A program made the translations under genes and the position numbers. From Saccharospirillum sp. MSK14-1 (GTDB lineage Bacteria > Pseudomonadota > Gammaproteobacteria > Pseudomonadales > Natronospirillaceae), in NCBI RefSeq assembly GCF_003054965.1, contig NZ_MIES01000033.1, positions 1,178,001-1,242,000 on the forward strand: DNA of 64,000 bases. Direction: 5' to 3'. Shown here in pieces: positions 35,941 through 47,909 of this stretch; position 1 is the first letter of the stretch, and each line of letters begins with the position of its first letter. The notes beneath the pieces were generated by a model. It made no database searches. It saw only the letters and a program-made list of their open reading frames with translations, and had not been told where the DNA came from.

Positions 35941-37058
35941 GCTCCGGCCTTCAAACGAGCCACCACCCGTTCAACGCCTGTGCCATCGCACAGTGCCGCG
36001 GCCTGTTGACTGAGGTGCTGCAATCGTTGGGGGTGCTGCATCACGTCTTGAACCCATTCAGCCAGCTCAGTTTCCCGACCCGAAGCGGGCAGACCAAAAT
36101 TTAACGCCGCACCGACCTTATCCAGGTAATGGGCAATGTGTCGCTGGTTGTCCGCCAATTGCAGCTGCACCGTCGGCAGCCCTAAACAGCAGCGCTCCCA
36201 ACTGGTACTGCCGGCCGCTCCGATACACAGATCGGCGGCCACCATACGTTCCGCCATATCATCCACCTGACGATAACGACGGCAACTCGGCCAGTGGGCG
36301 TCACACCAGTGTTGTAACTCGTCCCAATGGGGGTAAGCGGCGCCTACCACCACCTCAACGTCGAGCGACGATTGCAGCGGCAGCAATGCCTGCAGCACCC
36401 ACAGGCTGATGTTATCGGCATCCACACCGCCTAAGGTGAGCAACAATCGATCGGCGCCAGGCCTTGGCTGCGTTCGACGCGCCAGACTGGCTGGGCGGCA
36501 GCGGATAAATTCGGGCCGCAACAACGCATAGTCGGCTCCCAACAGCAATTCGCCATCGGCATTGAGCATCCGCCCGTCATACACATCCGGGGTTTTGCCG
36601 GCGGTCTGATCCAACACCCAGCGCGCCTGGTGCGGGCGGTCATGAAGATCATCAATGGCCAACACCGGCGCCGTTGGGGTGAAGCGTTCTTCCCAAGGCG
36701 CCGCCAAGGCGTAATGGTCGACAACGATCCAGCTCGGGTTAGCCCCCAAGCGCTGACGTAATCCAGCCAGACACGTTTCAACGCGCTGTGCATCCTGTAT
36801 TTCATCGGTCGCCAGCCAGCGGCTGTGGGAATAGCGTGGCTGACGGTCGTCCGCTTCATCCATCGCAACCGGCGCCAGCGGATAATGATGGTGGCCGCGC
36901 GCCAAGGTGCGTTCTACCAGACCGGGCAGCTGTTGCGCGCTGATAAAAACACAGTCATAGCCCTCTTCGTGCAGCCGGTCCGCTAAGGTTAGGCAACGCA
37001 TCCAATGGCCCGAGCCAATCGCAGCCCCGGCATCGACGCGAAACAACACCCAGGCCAT
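35931..37058 (-). CDS. pseG: UDP-sugar hydrolase PseG
   Basis: This 375-aa GT-B-fold enzyme removes UDP from UDP-2,4-diacetamido-2,4,6-trideoxy-L-altrose, releasing the sugar used by PseI. The family N-terminus is FRVDAGAAIGSGHWMRCLTLA, with the G-S-G-H loop at about residues 15-18. Other parts are DRLLLTLGGVDADNISLWVL and CIGAAGSTSWERCCLGLPTVQ. It abuts pseF (1-bp overlap) and overlaps pseH by 10 bp. Confidence 0.92.
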   Translation of the reverse strand: MAWVLFRVDAGAAIGSGHWMRCLTLADRLHEEGYDCVFISAQQLPGLVERTLARGHHHYPLAPVAMDEADDRQPRYSHSRWLATDEIQDAQRVETCLAGLRQRLGANPSWIVVDHYALAAPWEERFTPTAPVLAIDDLHDRPHQARWVLDQTAGKTPDVYDGRMLNADGELLLGADYALLRPEFIRCRPASLARRTQPRPGADRLLLTLGGVDADNISLWVLQALLPLQSSLDVEVVVGAAYPHWDELQHWCDAHWPSCRRYRQVDDMAERMVAADLCIGAAGSTSWERCCLGLPTVQLQLADNQRHIAHYLDKVGAALNFGLPASGRETELAEWVQDVMQHPQRLQHLSQQAAALCDGTGVERVVARLKAGAWQ

Positions 37059-37756
37059 CAGGTTTGCTCACTCGGACGTCGCAGCGCAAACAACGACTCC
37101 GCCATTAACCAGTCGTCCTCAGTGTCTATGTCCTGAGCATCGCGTGAATCCAAGACAACCGGCCAGGAGCGAGGTCCCAGTATCGGCTGCCGTTCTCGAA
37201 ACGCGTTCAGCTGACCCCAGTAAAACTGGCCGGCGTCGTGATAGCGAGGTTCAAGATCCTGGGAACGCACCGCGGCCATTTCCGGTTGCACAAAAGCAAC
37301 ACCGCCGTCCGGTAATTGACGTAAGGCACGTTGGATCGGGTAGTCAAAACGCACCGCGGCAAAGGCATAATCCCAGTCGTTATTTTGCACACGACGGTGA
37401 CCTTCGAGCAGGGCCTCTGTGGTGATAAAGGGGGCGGTGGCGTAAATGCAGCACAGGTGAGTCGAAGGCCCATGGTTGGTGACTAACCAATCGGCCGCAT
37501 GCTGCATGACATCGAGGGTGGTTGCGTGGTCATCCGCCAATTCCGGGGGTCGGACAAAGGGCGTTTCGGCGCCCGCCTGCCGGGCCACGGTGGCAATATC
37601 CGGGTCGTCCGTTGACACCAAAATCCGCTCAAAACAACCCGCCTGACGCGCCGCTTCGATCGACCATTCAATCATCGGTCGGCCGTGAAAAAGACGAATA
37701 TTTTTACGCGGAATCCGCTTGCTGCCTCCGCGCGCGGGAATTACTGCCACCGTCAT
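37058..37756 (-). CDS. pseF: CMP-pseudaminic acid synthetase PseF
   Basis: This 232-aa cytidylyltransferase activates pseudaminic acid with CTP for transfer to protein. The nucleotide-binding N-terminus VIPARGGSKRIPRKNIRLF and the SIEAARQAGCFERILVSTDDPDIA region are diagnostic. It starts 6 bp after pseC. Confidence 0.94.
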   Translation of the reverse strand: MTVAVIPARGGSKRIPRKNIRLFHGRPMIEWSIEAARQAGCFERILVSTDDPDIATVARQAGAETPFVRPPELADDHATTLDVMQHAADWLVTNHGPSTHLCCIYATAPFITTEALLEGHRRVQNNDWDYAFAAVRFDYPIQRALRQLPDGGVAFVQPEMAAVRSQDLEPRYHDAGQFYWGQLNAFRERQPILGPRSWPVVLDSRDAQDIDTEDDWLMAESLFALRRPSEQT

Positions 37757-37762
37757 CAGTTA

Positions 37763-39942
<2,180 letters not shown>

Positions 39943-40054
39943 TCACTCTTATCAGCGTCACTGAAAAATATCATCCAGTCACGTCGGCTATTCATTGTTG
40001 TCAAATCACAGTTCGTTCTACAATGATGGCACGAATCAGCCTGCCGAGGTAATC

Positions 40055-40339
40055 ATGGCCTCTGATCCACTGATTGAAGAACTGCTCTCTATTTTGGGCC
40101 AGCCCGATAACATCAACGCCCATTTTAAAAACTGGCGGCAACGTTGCGCCCAACACCTGCAGTCTCTCCCTGAGTCAAAGCGTCGCTCCTGGCTGGAAAA
40201 CGTCCAACGCATTTTGGCTGAAAATCGCGCCCTGTACACCGAAGAAAGCCAGGTGATTTTTGACACTCTGGTCCAAACACCACCGTCCCCCCGACGGAAG
40301 GCACAAGCCAAACGCTATCGAACCGTGGGCGATCTCTAA
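40055..40339 (+). CDS. Small protein of unknown function between pseB and flgL
   Basis: This 94-aa hydrophilic, helical, basic protein starts MASDPLIEELLSILG; GAGGT lies 4 nt before the ATG, which favours it over an upstream TTG. I recognise no domain. It is divergent from pseB and convergent with flgL, ending 10 bp from the flgL stop, so it stands alone on its strand. The ribosome-binding site and compact fit between neighbours support a real gene. Confidence 0.6.
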   Translation: MASDPLIEELLSILGQPDNINAHFKNWRQRCAQHLQSLPESKRRSWLENVQRILAENRALYTEESQVIFDTLVQTPPSPRRKAQAKRYRTVGDL

Positions 40340-40349
40340 GCGCCCTACC

Positions 40350-41606
40350 CTAACGGATAAAATCAAACAGACTCAATTGGCTGGTCTGGGCAAAGCTCTG
40401 CTGCGCAGCCTGTAATGTCAGACTTTCCATCTGCAGACGACTGACCGCTTCGACCCAATCCACATCCCGAATCTTCGACCGTATGTCCTGCGCGGCCAAT
40501 TTGCTGTCTGCGTGCTGGTCGGTCACCGCTTCGGTCACATTCTGGCGCGCACCGATTCGAGCCCGTACCTGGGAAATGTTTTCCATGGCGTTGTCGATGT
40601 TGCTCAACGTGGCTTCGATGTTGGCATCATAAACATCATCAAAGCCGGTACCCGGCGGATAACTTTCCAGCGTGTAGAGGAATTTTTCGGCCGTGGTAAG
40701 AATGCCCTGCTTACTGCTGGTCTCAACCACAAACTGATCGCCCGGTGCCGGTTCGCCGGTCAGCCGAACACTCATACCGGCCACATTGATTTCATCGCCC
40801 GTGACATAAGGAATGTTTTGCAAATTATCGAGCACGCGACCATCCGACTTACGCCGGACCGTGTAATTGGGTTCTGCCGGATCAATGTCTCTGGGGTTCT
40901 CGAACGTGATCACCACATCGTGTGGGTAGAAGGCATCCAATGCTTCCTGATCCACGGTCAGACCGGCCGAAATACGACCGATGGGATTGCCTTCATTCAA
41001 TGGGTTGGCGTAGCTGGTAAAACTCGTTTCTGCTGCCGGAATATCCATAAAGATATCCTTGCCGGAATCACTCGACGGCAAGGTAATGGTTGAACTGACT
41101 TGCAGGTAACGAACCCCCTCGTCCCCTTCGTAAGAATAACCACCGGCTTCATTGCGTTGAAAGGGCTGCGTCCCCCCCGAAAAACCGGCAAACAGATATT
41201 CACCCGCACCGTCTTTGCTGTTCATCAGGTCGTAGAGTTCGTTGACGCGTTCTTCCACTTCCTGAGCGATGGCCAAACGGTCTTCATCCGTCAGGACAGC
41301 CGCGTTACCGGCTTGTACGGCCAGTTCACGAATGTTATCCAGAGATTCCTGAACCGCATCCAGCGTACTTTCTTCTTCACTCAAGCGCGCATCCAGTAAG
41401 ATGATGTTGCGCTCATACTGCTCCGTCAGAGCAATGTCCTGATCCAGCTGCAAAACGCGGGCAGCCCCAACGGGATCATCCGCCGGGGTTAATATGCGCA
41501 AGCCGGTGCTGAGCTGCTGCTGAGTCACGTTCATCTGACTCTGCAAGCGGGTCATGTTGTTAACCGGCTGGGTAAACATCCAATACGTTGAAATTCGATC
41601 GGCCAT
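40350..41606 (-). CDS. flgL: Hook-filament junction protein FlgL
   Basis: FlgL is the second junction protein between hook and filament. The N-terminus (QPVNNMTRLQSQMNVTQQQLSTG, QLDQDIALTEQYERNI) and C-terminus (LQMESLTLQAAQQSFAQTSQLSLFDFIR) are conserved flagellin-like helices. At 418 aa it is in the upper normal range, unlike its giant neighbours. It is 65 bp after flgK and is the last gene of the flgF-flgL block. Confidence 0.95.
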   Translation of the reverse strand: MADRISTYWMFTQPVNNMTRLQSQMNVTQQQLSTGLRILTPADDPVGAARVLQLDQDIALTEQYERNIILLDARLSEEESTLDAVQESLDNIRELAVQAGNAAVLTDEDRLAIAQEVEERVNELYDLMNSKDGAGEYLFAGFSGGTQPFQRNEAGGYSYEGDEGVRYLQVSSTITLPSSDSGKDIFMDIPAAETSFTSYANPLNEGNPIGRISAGLTVDQEALDAFYPHDVVITFENPRDIDPAEPNYTVRRKSDGRVLDNLQNIPYVTGDEINVAGMSVRLTGEPAPGDQFVVETSSKQGILTTAEKFLYTLESYPPGTGFDDVYDANIEATLSNIDNAMENISQVRARIGARQNVTEAVTDQHADSKLAAQDIRSKIRDVDWVEAVSRLQMESLTLQAAQQSFAQTSQLSLFDFIR

Positions 41607-41671
41607 CGTCGGCCTCCTTTATCAACCCTTACCGATACCCCATTAAGATATCGGCCGGAGCGGCGCCCGAA

Positions 41672-44600
41672 TTAACGGAACGCCCCTATCAAACTGTCAA
41701 AGACCTGCTGTGCGATGCTGATCACTTGCGCATTCGCCTGATACGCCAACTGGAATTCAATCAGCAAGGCCGCCTCTTCATCCAGGTTCACGCCGCGAAT
41801 GGAGTTCAGATCGGACTCGGTCCCTTCCAATACAGCTTCAGCAGCATTGGTACGAATCTGTGCCTGGTTGGTCTTGGTACCAATGGTTTCAACCGCCTGG
41901 CTGTAAGCCTCGGTAAAGGTCATACCCCCCTGGCGTTCATTAATGGTGTCCGCACTTTCCAAGCCGACAATGTCCAGAACGTTGCGGTTATCGGAAATAC
42001 CGTCTTCGTTCCATTCAATATCGAAGCTGTCACCTTCCACCGGTCGGCCAGAGATCGCGAATTGGAAGCCTTGGTAAGTCGGTTTCGCTTCCGAGACACC
42101 GGTAAAAATTGCGCCCGCTTTCGGGGTGGTATCGACGGAAATACCATCGGCCATGGTCACGTCGACCTGACCACCGACATTGACGCCGGCGGTGTCGTAA
42201 TTGCCGGTGCCCTCAACCTTCATGAACACCTTATAGCTGATGGTGCCTTCCGGAGAGATGCTGGCTTCGGCCCGTCCGGGGCTGTCCAGCAGCGCAGTGA
42301 TTTTGGACTCAATTTCGGCTTTGACGTCATCGGCTGTCGCATGGGTGCCGGTGAGTTCGATGGTTCCGGTCCGGCCATCCGGCAGGTACAGCTCATAGCG
42401 ATAAGGTCCATCCTCACTGAAATCGAAGCCGCTGAGGTTATTCAGTTTGCCGCCCGTTTGACCTTCAATTTCGGTCACTGGCCATTGCTCACCGGTGCTG
42501 ATTTCAAAGGTATCGCCCGGGTCAATCGAGTTATTCGGCGGTGGCGTTCCCAATGGCGGTGTTCCCACAATCGCAGGGTCGGGTTTATCACCGCGCATCT
42601 CAATAAAGATGTCATCGCCATTGGCATCGGTAATGGTCAGCGTGACGCCGTCACTTTTCGCCGTGATGCCTGCATCGCCCAAATCGATGTGTGCATTAAT
42701 GCGATCAGCCAGAAAATCCGGGGTCAGCTGATCCGGCATTTCTTCAGGATAGCCGTCTTCAAAAATGGTCTGGCTAGGGCCCAGATCGTCGAGCGTGATT
42801 TCGTAGCCATTCACCCAAATCTCAAACGGATTATCCGGATCATACGGCGTGCCTGAGTTGGTGAAGTTACTCAGTTGAACCTGGGTATAAGCATTGGCAC
42901 TCACGCCATCGATTTCATTCAGTGTGGCAGCGATATCCGCCGCACTGGCACCAGTCGGCGTAATAACGGTTTTGTCTTCGGTGACCTCCCCGGTCACCGG
43001 GTCGGTACGACTGAAGGTAAAACGCTCTGAATTTATGCCGTTATACGGCGGGCTCGATGAGGTGCCATCGGGTGTAATCGTTGCGCTGGTCGGTAAGCGT
43101 GGGCGCCATGAACTGATCATGGTTTCGCCCGGGTCATCGGTAAAGATGGTGTTCGAGGTACCTGGCACAAAATTCAGATATTCCATGGGTGGATCCAGCG
43201 GAACCGGGTTACCCGGATCACTGTTGTCCAACACGGAATAGGTGCGCTCGTCGTGAAAAATCACCACCATCGGTGGGCTCAGCTGACCGGGTACGTCAAA
43301 GGCTTTACCATCGGCACTGAGCATGGTGCCCTGATCAATGCTGCCGGTGCCCTGATTACCCAGGCTGGCGCCACCGCGCATTGGGTAGCCAAATGCCAAT
43401 TCAGCAGATTCCGTGATTTTCAAATCCATCTGATCGGCGACATTGCGCAACGGCTTGACGGTGAATTTATCACCGGCTTTAAAATTGCCGTCTTCGAGCA
43501 CAATTCTCAGACCGTCAAAGCTGATTTCCGTGGGCAGGTTGCCACCGTCGATGGTGCCGCCGTCAACTTTCTGGCCGTCGCTGTTGCGAATGACTTCGTA
43601 GCTGTCGCTGTCGGGGCCGGTAAATTCGATGGTGTAATCGCTGGTGGTCAGCTGGCCAATGTCATCAAAATAGACACTCATCACCTGATTGACCGGTGGC
43701 TGGTTTTCGCCATTACCCTGAATGCGATTGTTGTTTCCGGCCAATTCAGGATCGTTCAGATCCTGAAAAAAATCACCGCCAAAATTTCCGTTAAGGTCGA
43801 TACCCTGGCTGTGCTGCGCATTAAATTCAGACGACAACGCCACGGCAATCAGACCCAATTGATTCATCGCCGGTGCGAGCGCGTCTTTGCGGAAATCGAT
43901 CATGCCGCCCAGGGTGCCACCGGTGAGTTTTTCGGTGACAAATTCGTTGCTCAAACTGCTGACAAAACGGACCCCGGTCTGCTGTGGGTCTTCAGCCGAG
44001 GGAACAGCAAGCAGGCTGTTGGCCGAGTCACCCAGCACCAGCATGTTGCCTTCGGCAAAGGCAATGTTGTACTGGTCACTGTCGACGGTGACTTCTATTT
44101 CGACCAGTTCGGACAACTGCCGCACCAGCTCATCCCGTTGGTCCAGCAGGTCATTCGGCGGCTCAGTGGTAGCGCGACCCTGGGCGTCGAGAATGCTGGC
44201 ATTCAAGCTGGCAATGCCTTCGGTCAAGGCGTTGATTTCATCGACCGTGGTGGCAATTTGACCGTTCAGCGTCTGATTCTGATCGTTCAGAGATTTATAG
44301 ATGGAACGGAATCGATCGACCACGCTGTCGGCGGTGCCCAGCACCACATCGCGCGATGGAATATAGGACGGGTTATCCGCCGACCCTTGCAGGCTGGCAA
44401 AAAAACTGTCCAGGATCGATTGCAAACCGGTACTGGACGACGCCAACAAGGCATCAATTTGTTCGATGTTATCGAGGTACGCCTGCTCCTGTTGATAGGA
44501 GCTGGTGTCGGCACGTTGCTGCTCAACCAAAAACTGGTCGGTGATACGCCGAACCGTACTGATCTGAACACCGCTGCCAATGTAGCCATAACCACGAAAC

Positions 44601-44740
44601 TGAGCATTTTTCGTGGACAGCACCACATCTTGGCGCGAGTAACCTTCGACGTTGGCATTGGCAATGTTATGGCCGGTCGTGGCGAGATTACTTTGCTGTG
44701 CTTTAAGACCGGAAATCGCCGTATTCAGCAAGTTGCTCAC
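41672..44740 (-). CDS. flgK: Giant hook-associated protein FlgK
   Basis: FlgK is the first hook-filament junction protein. The N-terminal part is canonical (LLNTAISGLKAQQSNLATTGHN; GQIATTVDEINALTEGIASLN at about 160-180), as is the C-terminus (VNLDEEAALLIEFQLAYQAN onward). With 1022 aa it is far above the usual 550-680. The surplus is a central region of about 450 residues (roughly 350-880) of acidic, Thr/Gly/Pro-rich beta modules. One module at about 568-715 (ADIAATLNEIDGVSANAYTQ, IWVNGYEITLDDLG) resembles a segment in FlgE. The gene is 9 bp after flgJ. Confidence 0.95.
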   Translation of the reverse strand: MSNLLNTAISGLKAQQSNLATTGHNIANANVEGYSRQDVVLSTKNAQFRGYGYIGSGVQISTVRRITDQFLVEQQRADTSSYQQEQAYLDNIEQIDALLASSSTGLQSILDSFFASLQGSADNPSYIPSRDVVLGTADSVVDRFRSIYKSLNDQNQTLNGQIATTVDEINALTEGIASLNASILDAQGRATTEPPNDLLDQRDELVRQLSELVEIEVTVDSDQYNIAFAEGNMLVLGDSANSLLAVPSAEDPQQTGVRFVSSLSNEFVTEKLTGGTLGGMIDFRKDALAPAMNQLGLIAVALSSEFNAQHSQGIDLNGNFGGDFFQDLNDPELAGNNNRIQGNGENQPPVNQVMSVYFDDIGQLTTSDYTIEFTGPDSDSYEVIRNSDGQKVDGGTIDGGNLPTEISFDGLRIVLEDGNFKAGDKFTVKPLRNVADQMDLKITESAELAFGYPMRGGASLGNQGTGSIDQGTMLSADGKAFDVPGQLSPPMVVIFHDERTYSVLDNSDPGNPVPLDPPMEYLNFVPGTSNTIFTDDPGETMISSWRPRLPTSATITPDGTSSSPPYNGINSERFTFSRTDPVTGEVTEDKTVITPTGASAADIAATLNEIDGVSANAYTQVQLSNFTNSGTPYDPDNPFEIWVNGYEITLDDLGPSQTIFEDGYPEEMPDQLTPDFLADRINAHIDLGDAGITAKSDGVTLTITDANGDDIFIEMRGDKPDPAIVGTPPLGTPPPNNSIDPGDTFEISTGEQWPVTEIEGQTGGKLNNLSGFDFSEDGPYRYELYLPDGRTGTIELTGTHATADDVKAEIESKITALLDSPGRAEASISPEGTISYKVFMKVEGTGNYDTAGVNVGGQVDVTMADGISVDTTPKAGAIFTGVSEAKPTYQGFQFAISGRPVEGDSFDIEWNEDGISDNRNVLDIVGLESADTINERQGGMTFTEAYSQAVETIGTKTNQAQIRTNAAEAVLEGTESDLNSIRGVNLDEEAALLIEFQLAYQANAQVISIAQQVFDSLIGAFR

Positions 44741-44749
44741 GTGCGCTCC

Positions 44750-45775
44750 TTAACCCAACGGATGGCGAACAGCGTGATCGGCTGCGGCCAGGCGCATCAC
44801 TTCGCTGTCAGCAATGCGCAATATTTTATCGGCGTATTGCGGGTCGGTAGCATAGCCCGCGGCCTGCAACGATCGGGTAAAGGCTTCAGGGTCGTCAGCC
44901 TGATTTAAAGCTTGCTGGTAACGCGGATTGGATTGCAAAAAGTCAGCGTAGTCGTAAAAGGACTGACTGGCGTCTTCGTAGGCACGAAACGCGTCACGCA
45001 GCTTCACGGTGCGGCCATCGAAGACTTCGTGCGTCATCGTCTCGGCCGTGGCGCCATCCCAGCGAGCATCGGCTTTGATGCCAAAGAAGTTGTGGCTGTT
45101 ATTGCCTTCGCCATCTTCAATCATGTAACGGCCCCAGCCGGTTTCCAGCGCCGCCTGAGACAATAATATGCGCGGATCCACACCCAGCGATTCTGCCGCT
45201 GCCTGAGCATGCGGCAGCAGCGATTCAATAAATTCTTCCGGTGACTCGAAAGCGCTTTGCTTGCCGGGCAATGTCACCGACAAATCCGAAGAGTCCAGAC
45301 CGTCTTCCAAGACGTCAGCCGCATCGGGAACCACGGCGTCCGGGCGTATTTCCGTCACACCGGGTACCGTCGGTAATGGATCGGACAGACTGGCTGGCAA
45401 CACCGGACGGCGGCTGTCTTCGAGCGACTCAATATCGATGTTGCTGAAATCCTGCTCGCGTTGCGGCACTTGCCGAGAAAGCTGATCGAACAGCACATCG
45501 GCCAGACCATAACCGCCTTGCTGCGCCAGATTCAGACTCAGCTGCTGATCGTACATATCGCGGTAAAAGCGGCTTTCATTGCTGTTAAGCATGTCGGACG
45601 CCATGACGTCGCCCGCTTCACGCATGCTCTTAAGCACCATGCCAATGAACATGGACTCAAATTGCTGCGCGACCACCCGTAACGCTTCAGGGTCATCCTT
45701 ACGCGCCATCGACTTGACCTGATTCAGGCCATTGAGGTCGTTGTAGTTAAAGGCTGCGTCGACTTGCGAAACCAT
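44750..45775 (-). CDS. flgJ: Rod-capping protein and peptidoglycan hydrolase FlgJ
   Basis: This 341-aa dual-domain FlgJ has an N-terminal rod-cap domain (about residues 28-100: QQFESMFIGMVLKSMREAG) and a C-terminal glucosaminidase-type domain (about 175-325) that opens the peptidoglycan for the rod. The catalytic glutamate is Glu211 in QAALETGWGRYM. A Pro/Asp-rich linker joins the domains. The 137-bp gap to flgI contains two short stem-loops. Confidence 0.95.
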   Translation of the reverse strand: MVSQVDAAFNYNDLNGLNQVKSMARKDDPEALRVVAQQFESMFIGMVLKSMREAGDVMASDMLNSNESRFYRDMYDQQLSLNLAQQGGYGLADVLFDQLSRQVPQREQDFSNIDIESLEDSRRPVLPASLSDPLPTVPGVTEIRPDAVVPDAADVLEDGLDSSDLSVTLPGKQSAFESPEEFIESLLPHAQAAAESLGVDPRILLSQAALETGWGRYMIEDGEGNNSHNFFGIKADARWDGATAETMTHEVFDGRTVKLRDAFRAYEDASQSFYDYADFLQSNPRYQQALNQADDPEAFTRSLQAAGYATDPQYADKILRIADSEVMRLAAADHAVRHPLG

Positions 45776-45912
45776 CTTTGCCGCTCTCCGGTCAGAACTT
45801 GCCGCTTTTACCGCGGCAACGTCCGTCTGGCCTGCATTCCAGGCCGGTTTGTCTTACTGGTGATCTTTGTATTTCAAACCTCGTGCCAATTCAGATGGCC
45901 GAGCCTTCGTAC

Positions 45913-46998
45913 TCAGATCACGATCAATTCGGCTTTCAATGCACCGGCCGATTTCAGCGCTTCGAGAATGGCCATCAAATCACCGGGCGCCGCCCCTACT
46001 TCGTTCACTGCATCGACGATGTCGCTCAGGGTGACGGTCGGCCCGAACAGGAACATGCGGTTGTCGCCTTCGTCGATCTCAATTTCGGTATCTGGCACCA
46101 CGGCCGTTTCGCCTTCACTGAACGGCGGTGGCTGATCCACGTTCTGAGTGTTGTCGATGGTGACGGTCATGTTGCCGTGGGTAATGGCCACCGGTGACAC
46201 GGTCACGTGCTGACCCACAACGATGGTGCCGGTGCGGCTGTTAATAATGACGCGGGCCGCTTCTTCACCGGGTTGCACGTCGAGGTTTTCCAGCACACTG
46301 ATAAAGTTCACGCGCTGGTTCGGATCGCGCGGTGCAGTGACACGAACCGACGCCGCATCGACCGCATAGGCTGCGCCTGGGCCGAGCAGTTCGTTGATCA
46401 CGCCCGACATGCGTTTGGCGGTGGTGAAGTCTGGGCGATGCAGGTTGAAGGTCATGTAGTCGCCCTGAGAAAAGGTATTGGCAACGCCACGTTCAACGAT
46501 GGCCCCGTTGGGGATACGACCGGCGTTTTGCACGTTGACGCTGATCGATGAGCCGTCTTCGCCTTCCGCGCCAAAGCCACTGACCACCAGGTTGCCCTGA
46601 GCCACGGCGTAGGTCTGGCCATCCGGGCCACGCAACGGCGTCAGCAACAGACTGCCGCCGCGCAAACTGTCGGCGTTACCGATGGACGATACGGTGACGT
46701 CAATTTCCTGACCCGGCTTGGAGAACGGCGGCAAGGTGGCGTGCACACTGACCGCCGCGACGTTGTTCAGGTTGGGGTTCTCGCCTTCGGGGATGGTGAT
46801 ACCAAACTGCTCCATCATGTTACGGAACGTCTGGTTGGTAAAAGGCGCGCGATCGCCCGACCCATCAAGCCCCACCACCAGGCCGTAGCCGACCAGCTGG
46901 TTATTACGCACGCCCTGTACGGACGAGAGATCCTTGATGCGATCGGCCCAGACCGGCATGGTCAGGGCGGCAATCAGTACAATCAGCAACTGTTTCAT
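45913..46998 (-). CDS. flgI: Flagellar P-ring protein FlgI
   Basis: This 361-aa periplasmic P-ring subunit has a cleavable signal peptide (residues 1-18, ending VWA) and then the family start [21 protein letters not shown]. Length is standard. It is separated from flgH by a 190-bp gap that contains an intergenic repeat element. Confidence 0.97.
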   Translation of the reverse strand: MKQLLIVLIAALTMPVWADRIKDLSSVQGVRNNQLVGYGLVVGLDGSGDRAPFTNQTFRNMMEQFGITIPEGENPNLNNVAAVSVHATLPPFSKPGQEIDVTVSSIGNADSLRGGSLLLTPLRGPDGQTYAVAQGNLVVSGFGAEGEDGSSISVNVQNAGRIPNGAIVERGVANTFSQGDYMTFNLHRPDFTTAKRMSGVINELLGPGAAYAVDAASVRVTAPRDPNQRVNFISVLENLDVQPGEEAARVIINSRTGTIVVGQHVTVSPVAITHGNMTVTIDNTQNVDQPPPFSEGETAVVPDTEIEIDEGDNRMFLFGPTVTLSDIVDAVNEVGAAPGDLMAILEALKSAGALKAELIVI

Positions 46999-47052
46999 GG
47001 TGTCACTCTATTGACGGCTGTTTGTCGATAAACAGCTTAGAGCAATTAGTGG

Positions 47053-47177
47053 GCCATGCCGCGAAGCGGTATGGCGGAAGACGCTGGACGGGAGACGGGA
47101 GACACAAATCACAGAGCACCAGGGTGCCGGAATTTATGTTGTAAGCGTCAAGCGTCTCCCGTTAAGCGTCCCCCGTC
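47053..47177. repeat. Intergenic repeat copy 1 (flgH-flgI gap)
   Basis: A hairpin (GCCATGCCGC/GCGGTATGGC, loop GAA, 47053-47075) is followed by a core at 47074-47177. The core begins GCGGAAGACGCTGGACGGGA and contains a tandem GACGGGA direct repeat; near its end are inverted copies of the same word (GTCTCCCGTTAAGCGTC). The core start is nearly identical to copy 2 at 49619-49714. It is not coding. It resembles REP/BIME-type palindromic intergenic elements. Confidence 0.7.
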
Positions 47178-47188
47178 CGGTCTGGCCG

Positions 47189-47893
47189 TCAAAACGGCCA
47201 AACCGGACTGTTAAAGAAACGACTCAGCCAACCCGGCTGGCTGGCGTTTGCCAGCGCGCCAGCACCGCTGTAGGAAATGCGGGCATCGGCGAGTTTCTGG
47301 CTGGACACGGTGTTGTCAAGGTTGATGTCTTCGGGGCGCAACATGCCCTGAATACGGATAAATTCAGCGCCGGTATTCAAGGTAATCCACTTCTCACCGC
47401 GCACCCGCAACACGCCATTGGGCAGCACTTCTGAGACGGTGACCGAAATATTGCCGCTCAAGCTGTTGCTTTGATCGGCATCGCCGCTGCCAGAGAAACT
47501 GCGGTTACCCCCGACGGTGCCGCTGAGCAGTTCAATCGGCTGACCACCCCCAAGAATCGGTGCATTCAGCGCCGCTTCACTGGTTTTTGATGACGACGCC
47601 TGGGACGACTTACTGCCCTGCGTCTGTTCATCCAGCACGATGGTAATGATGTCGCCCGTGCGCATGGCTTTTTTATCACCATAGAGCGCCATACCGGCTT
47701 GATCATTGAATAAGGAACCATCCGACCCCGGCGGCGCTTCCAGCGCTTCGGCCGGCACCGGTGCGAAATCGGGATCGCCGGGTTGGGGAAACGGCTCGCC
47801 CAGCCCGACCGATTGAGCTGTACTGCAACCGCTGAGCAACACCGCCAGAGCAGCCAGGGCCAAGGTTGTACGAAGTTCGGTGATCATCATCAT
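47189..47893 (-). CDS. flgH: Flagellar L-ring lipoprotein FlgH
   Basis: This 234-aa outer-membrane lipoprotein forms the L ring. Its lipobox LLSGC places the lipidated cysteine at residue 23. Conserved segments are GDIITIVLDEQTQGSKSS, VRGEKWITLNTGAEFIRIQG and LRPEDINLDNTVSSQKLADA. The start is one of three consecutive ATG codons; CGGAG lies upstream. The gene is 16 bp after flgG. Confidence 0.96.
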   Translation of the reverse strand: MMMITELRTTLALAALAVLLSGCSTAQSVGLGEPFPQPGDPDFAPVPAEALEAPPGSDGSLFNDQAGMALYGDKKAMRTGDIITIVLDEQTQGSKSSQASSSKTSEAALNAPILGGGQPIELLSGTVGGNRSFSGSGDADQSNSLSGNISVTVSEVLPNGVLRVRGEKWITLNTGAEFIRIQGMLRPEDINLDNTVSSQKLADARISYSGAGALANASQPGWLSRFFNSPVWPF

Positions 47894-47909
47894 AACGTCA
47901 GTCTCCGAC

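Noticed and set aside
40027-40041. TGGCAC before the small gene at 40055
   Set aside because: No TTGC or GC at the -12 position at the right spacing.
43253-44908. Long open frame of about 551 codons on the plus strand opposite flgK
   Set aside because: It is the complement of a certain gene, has no recognisable domain or ribosome-binding site, and its amino-acid make-up (His, Gln, Val-rich) is that of an antisense shadow.
45873-45888. Sigma-54-like site before flgJ (minus strand TGGCAC-GAGGT-TTGAA)
   Set aside because: The -24 element is perfect but the -12 GC is GA, which usually abolishes sigma-54 promoters; flgJ is probably read from upstream.
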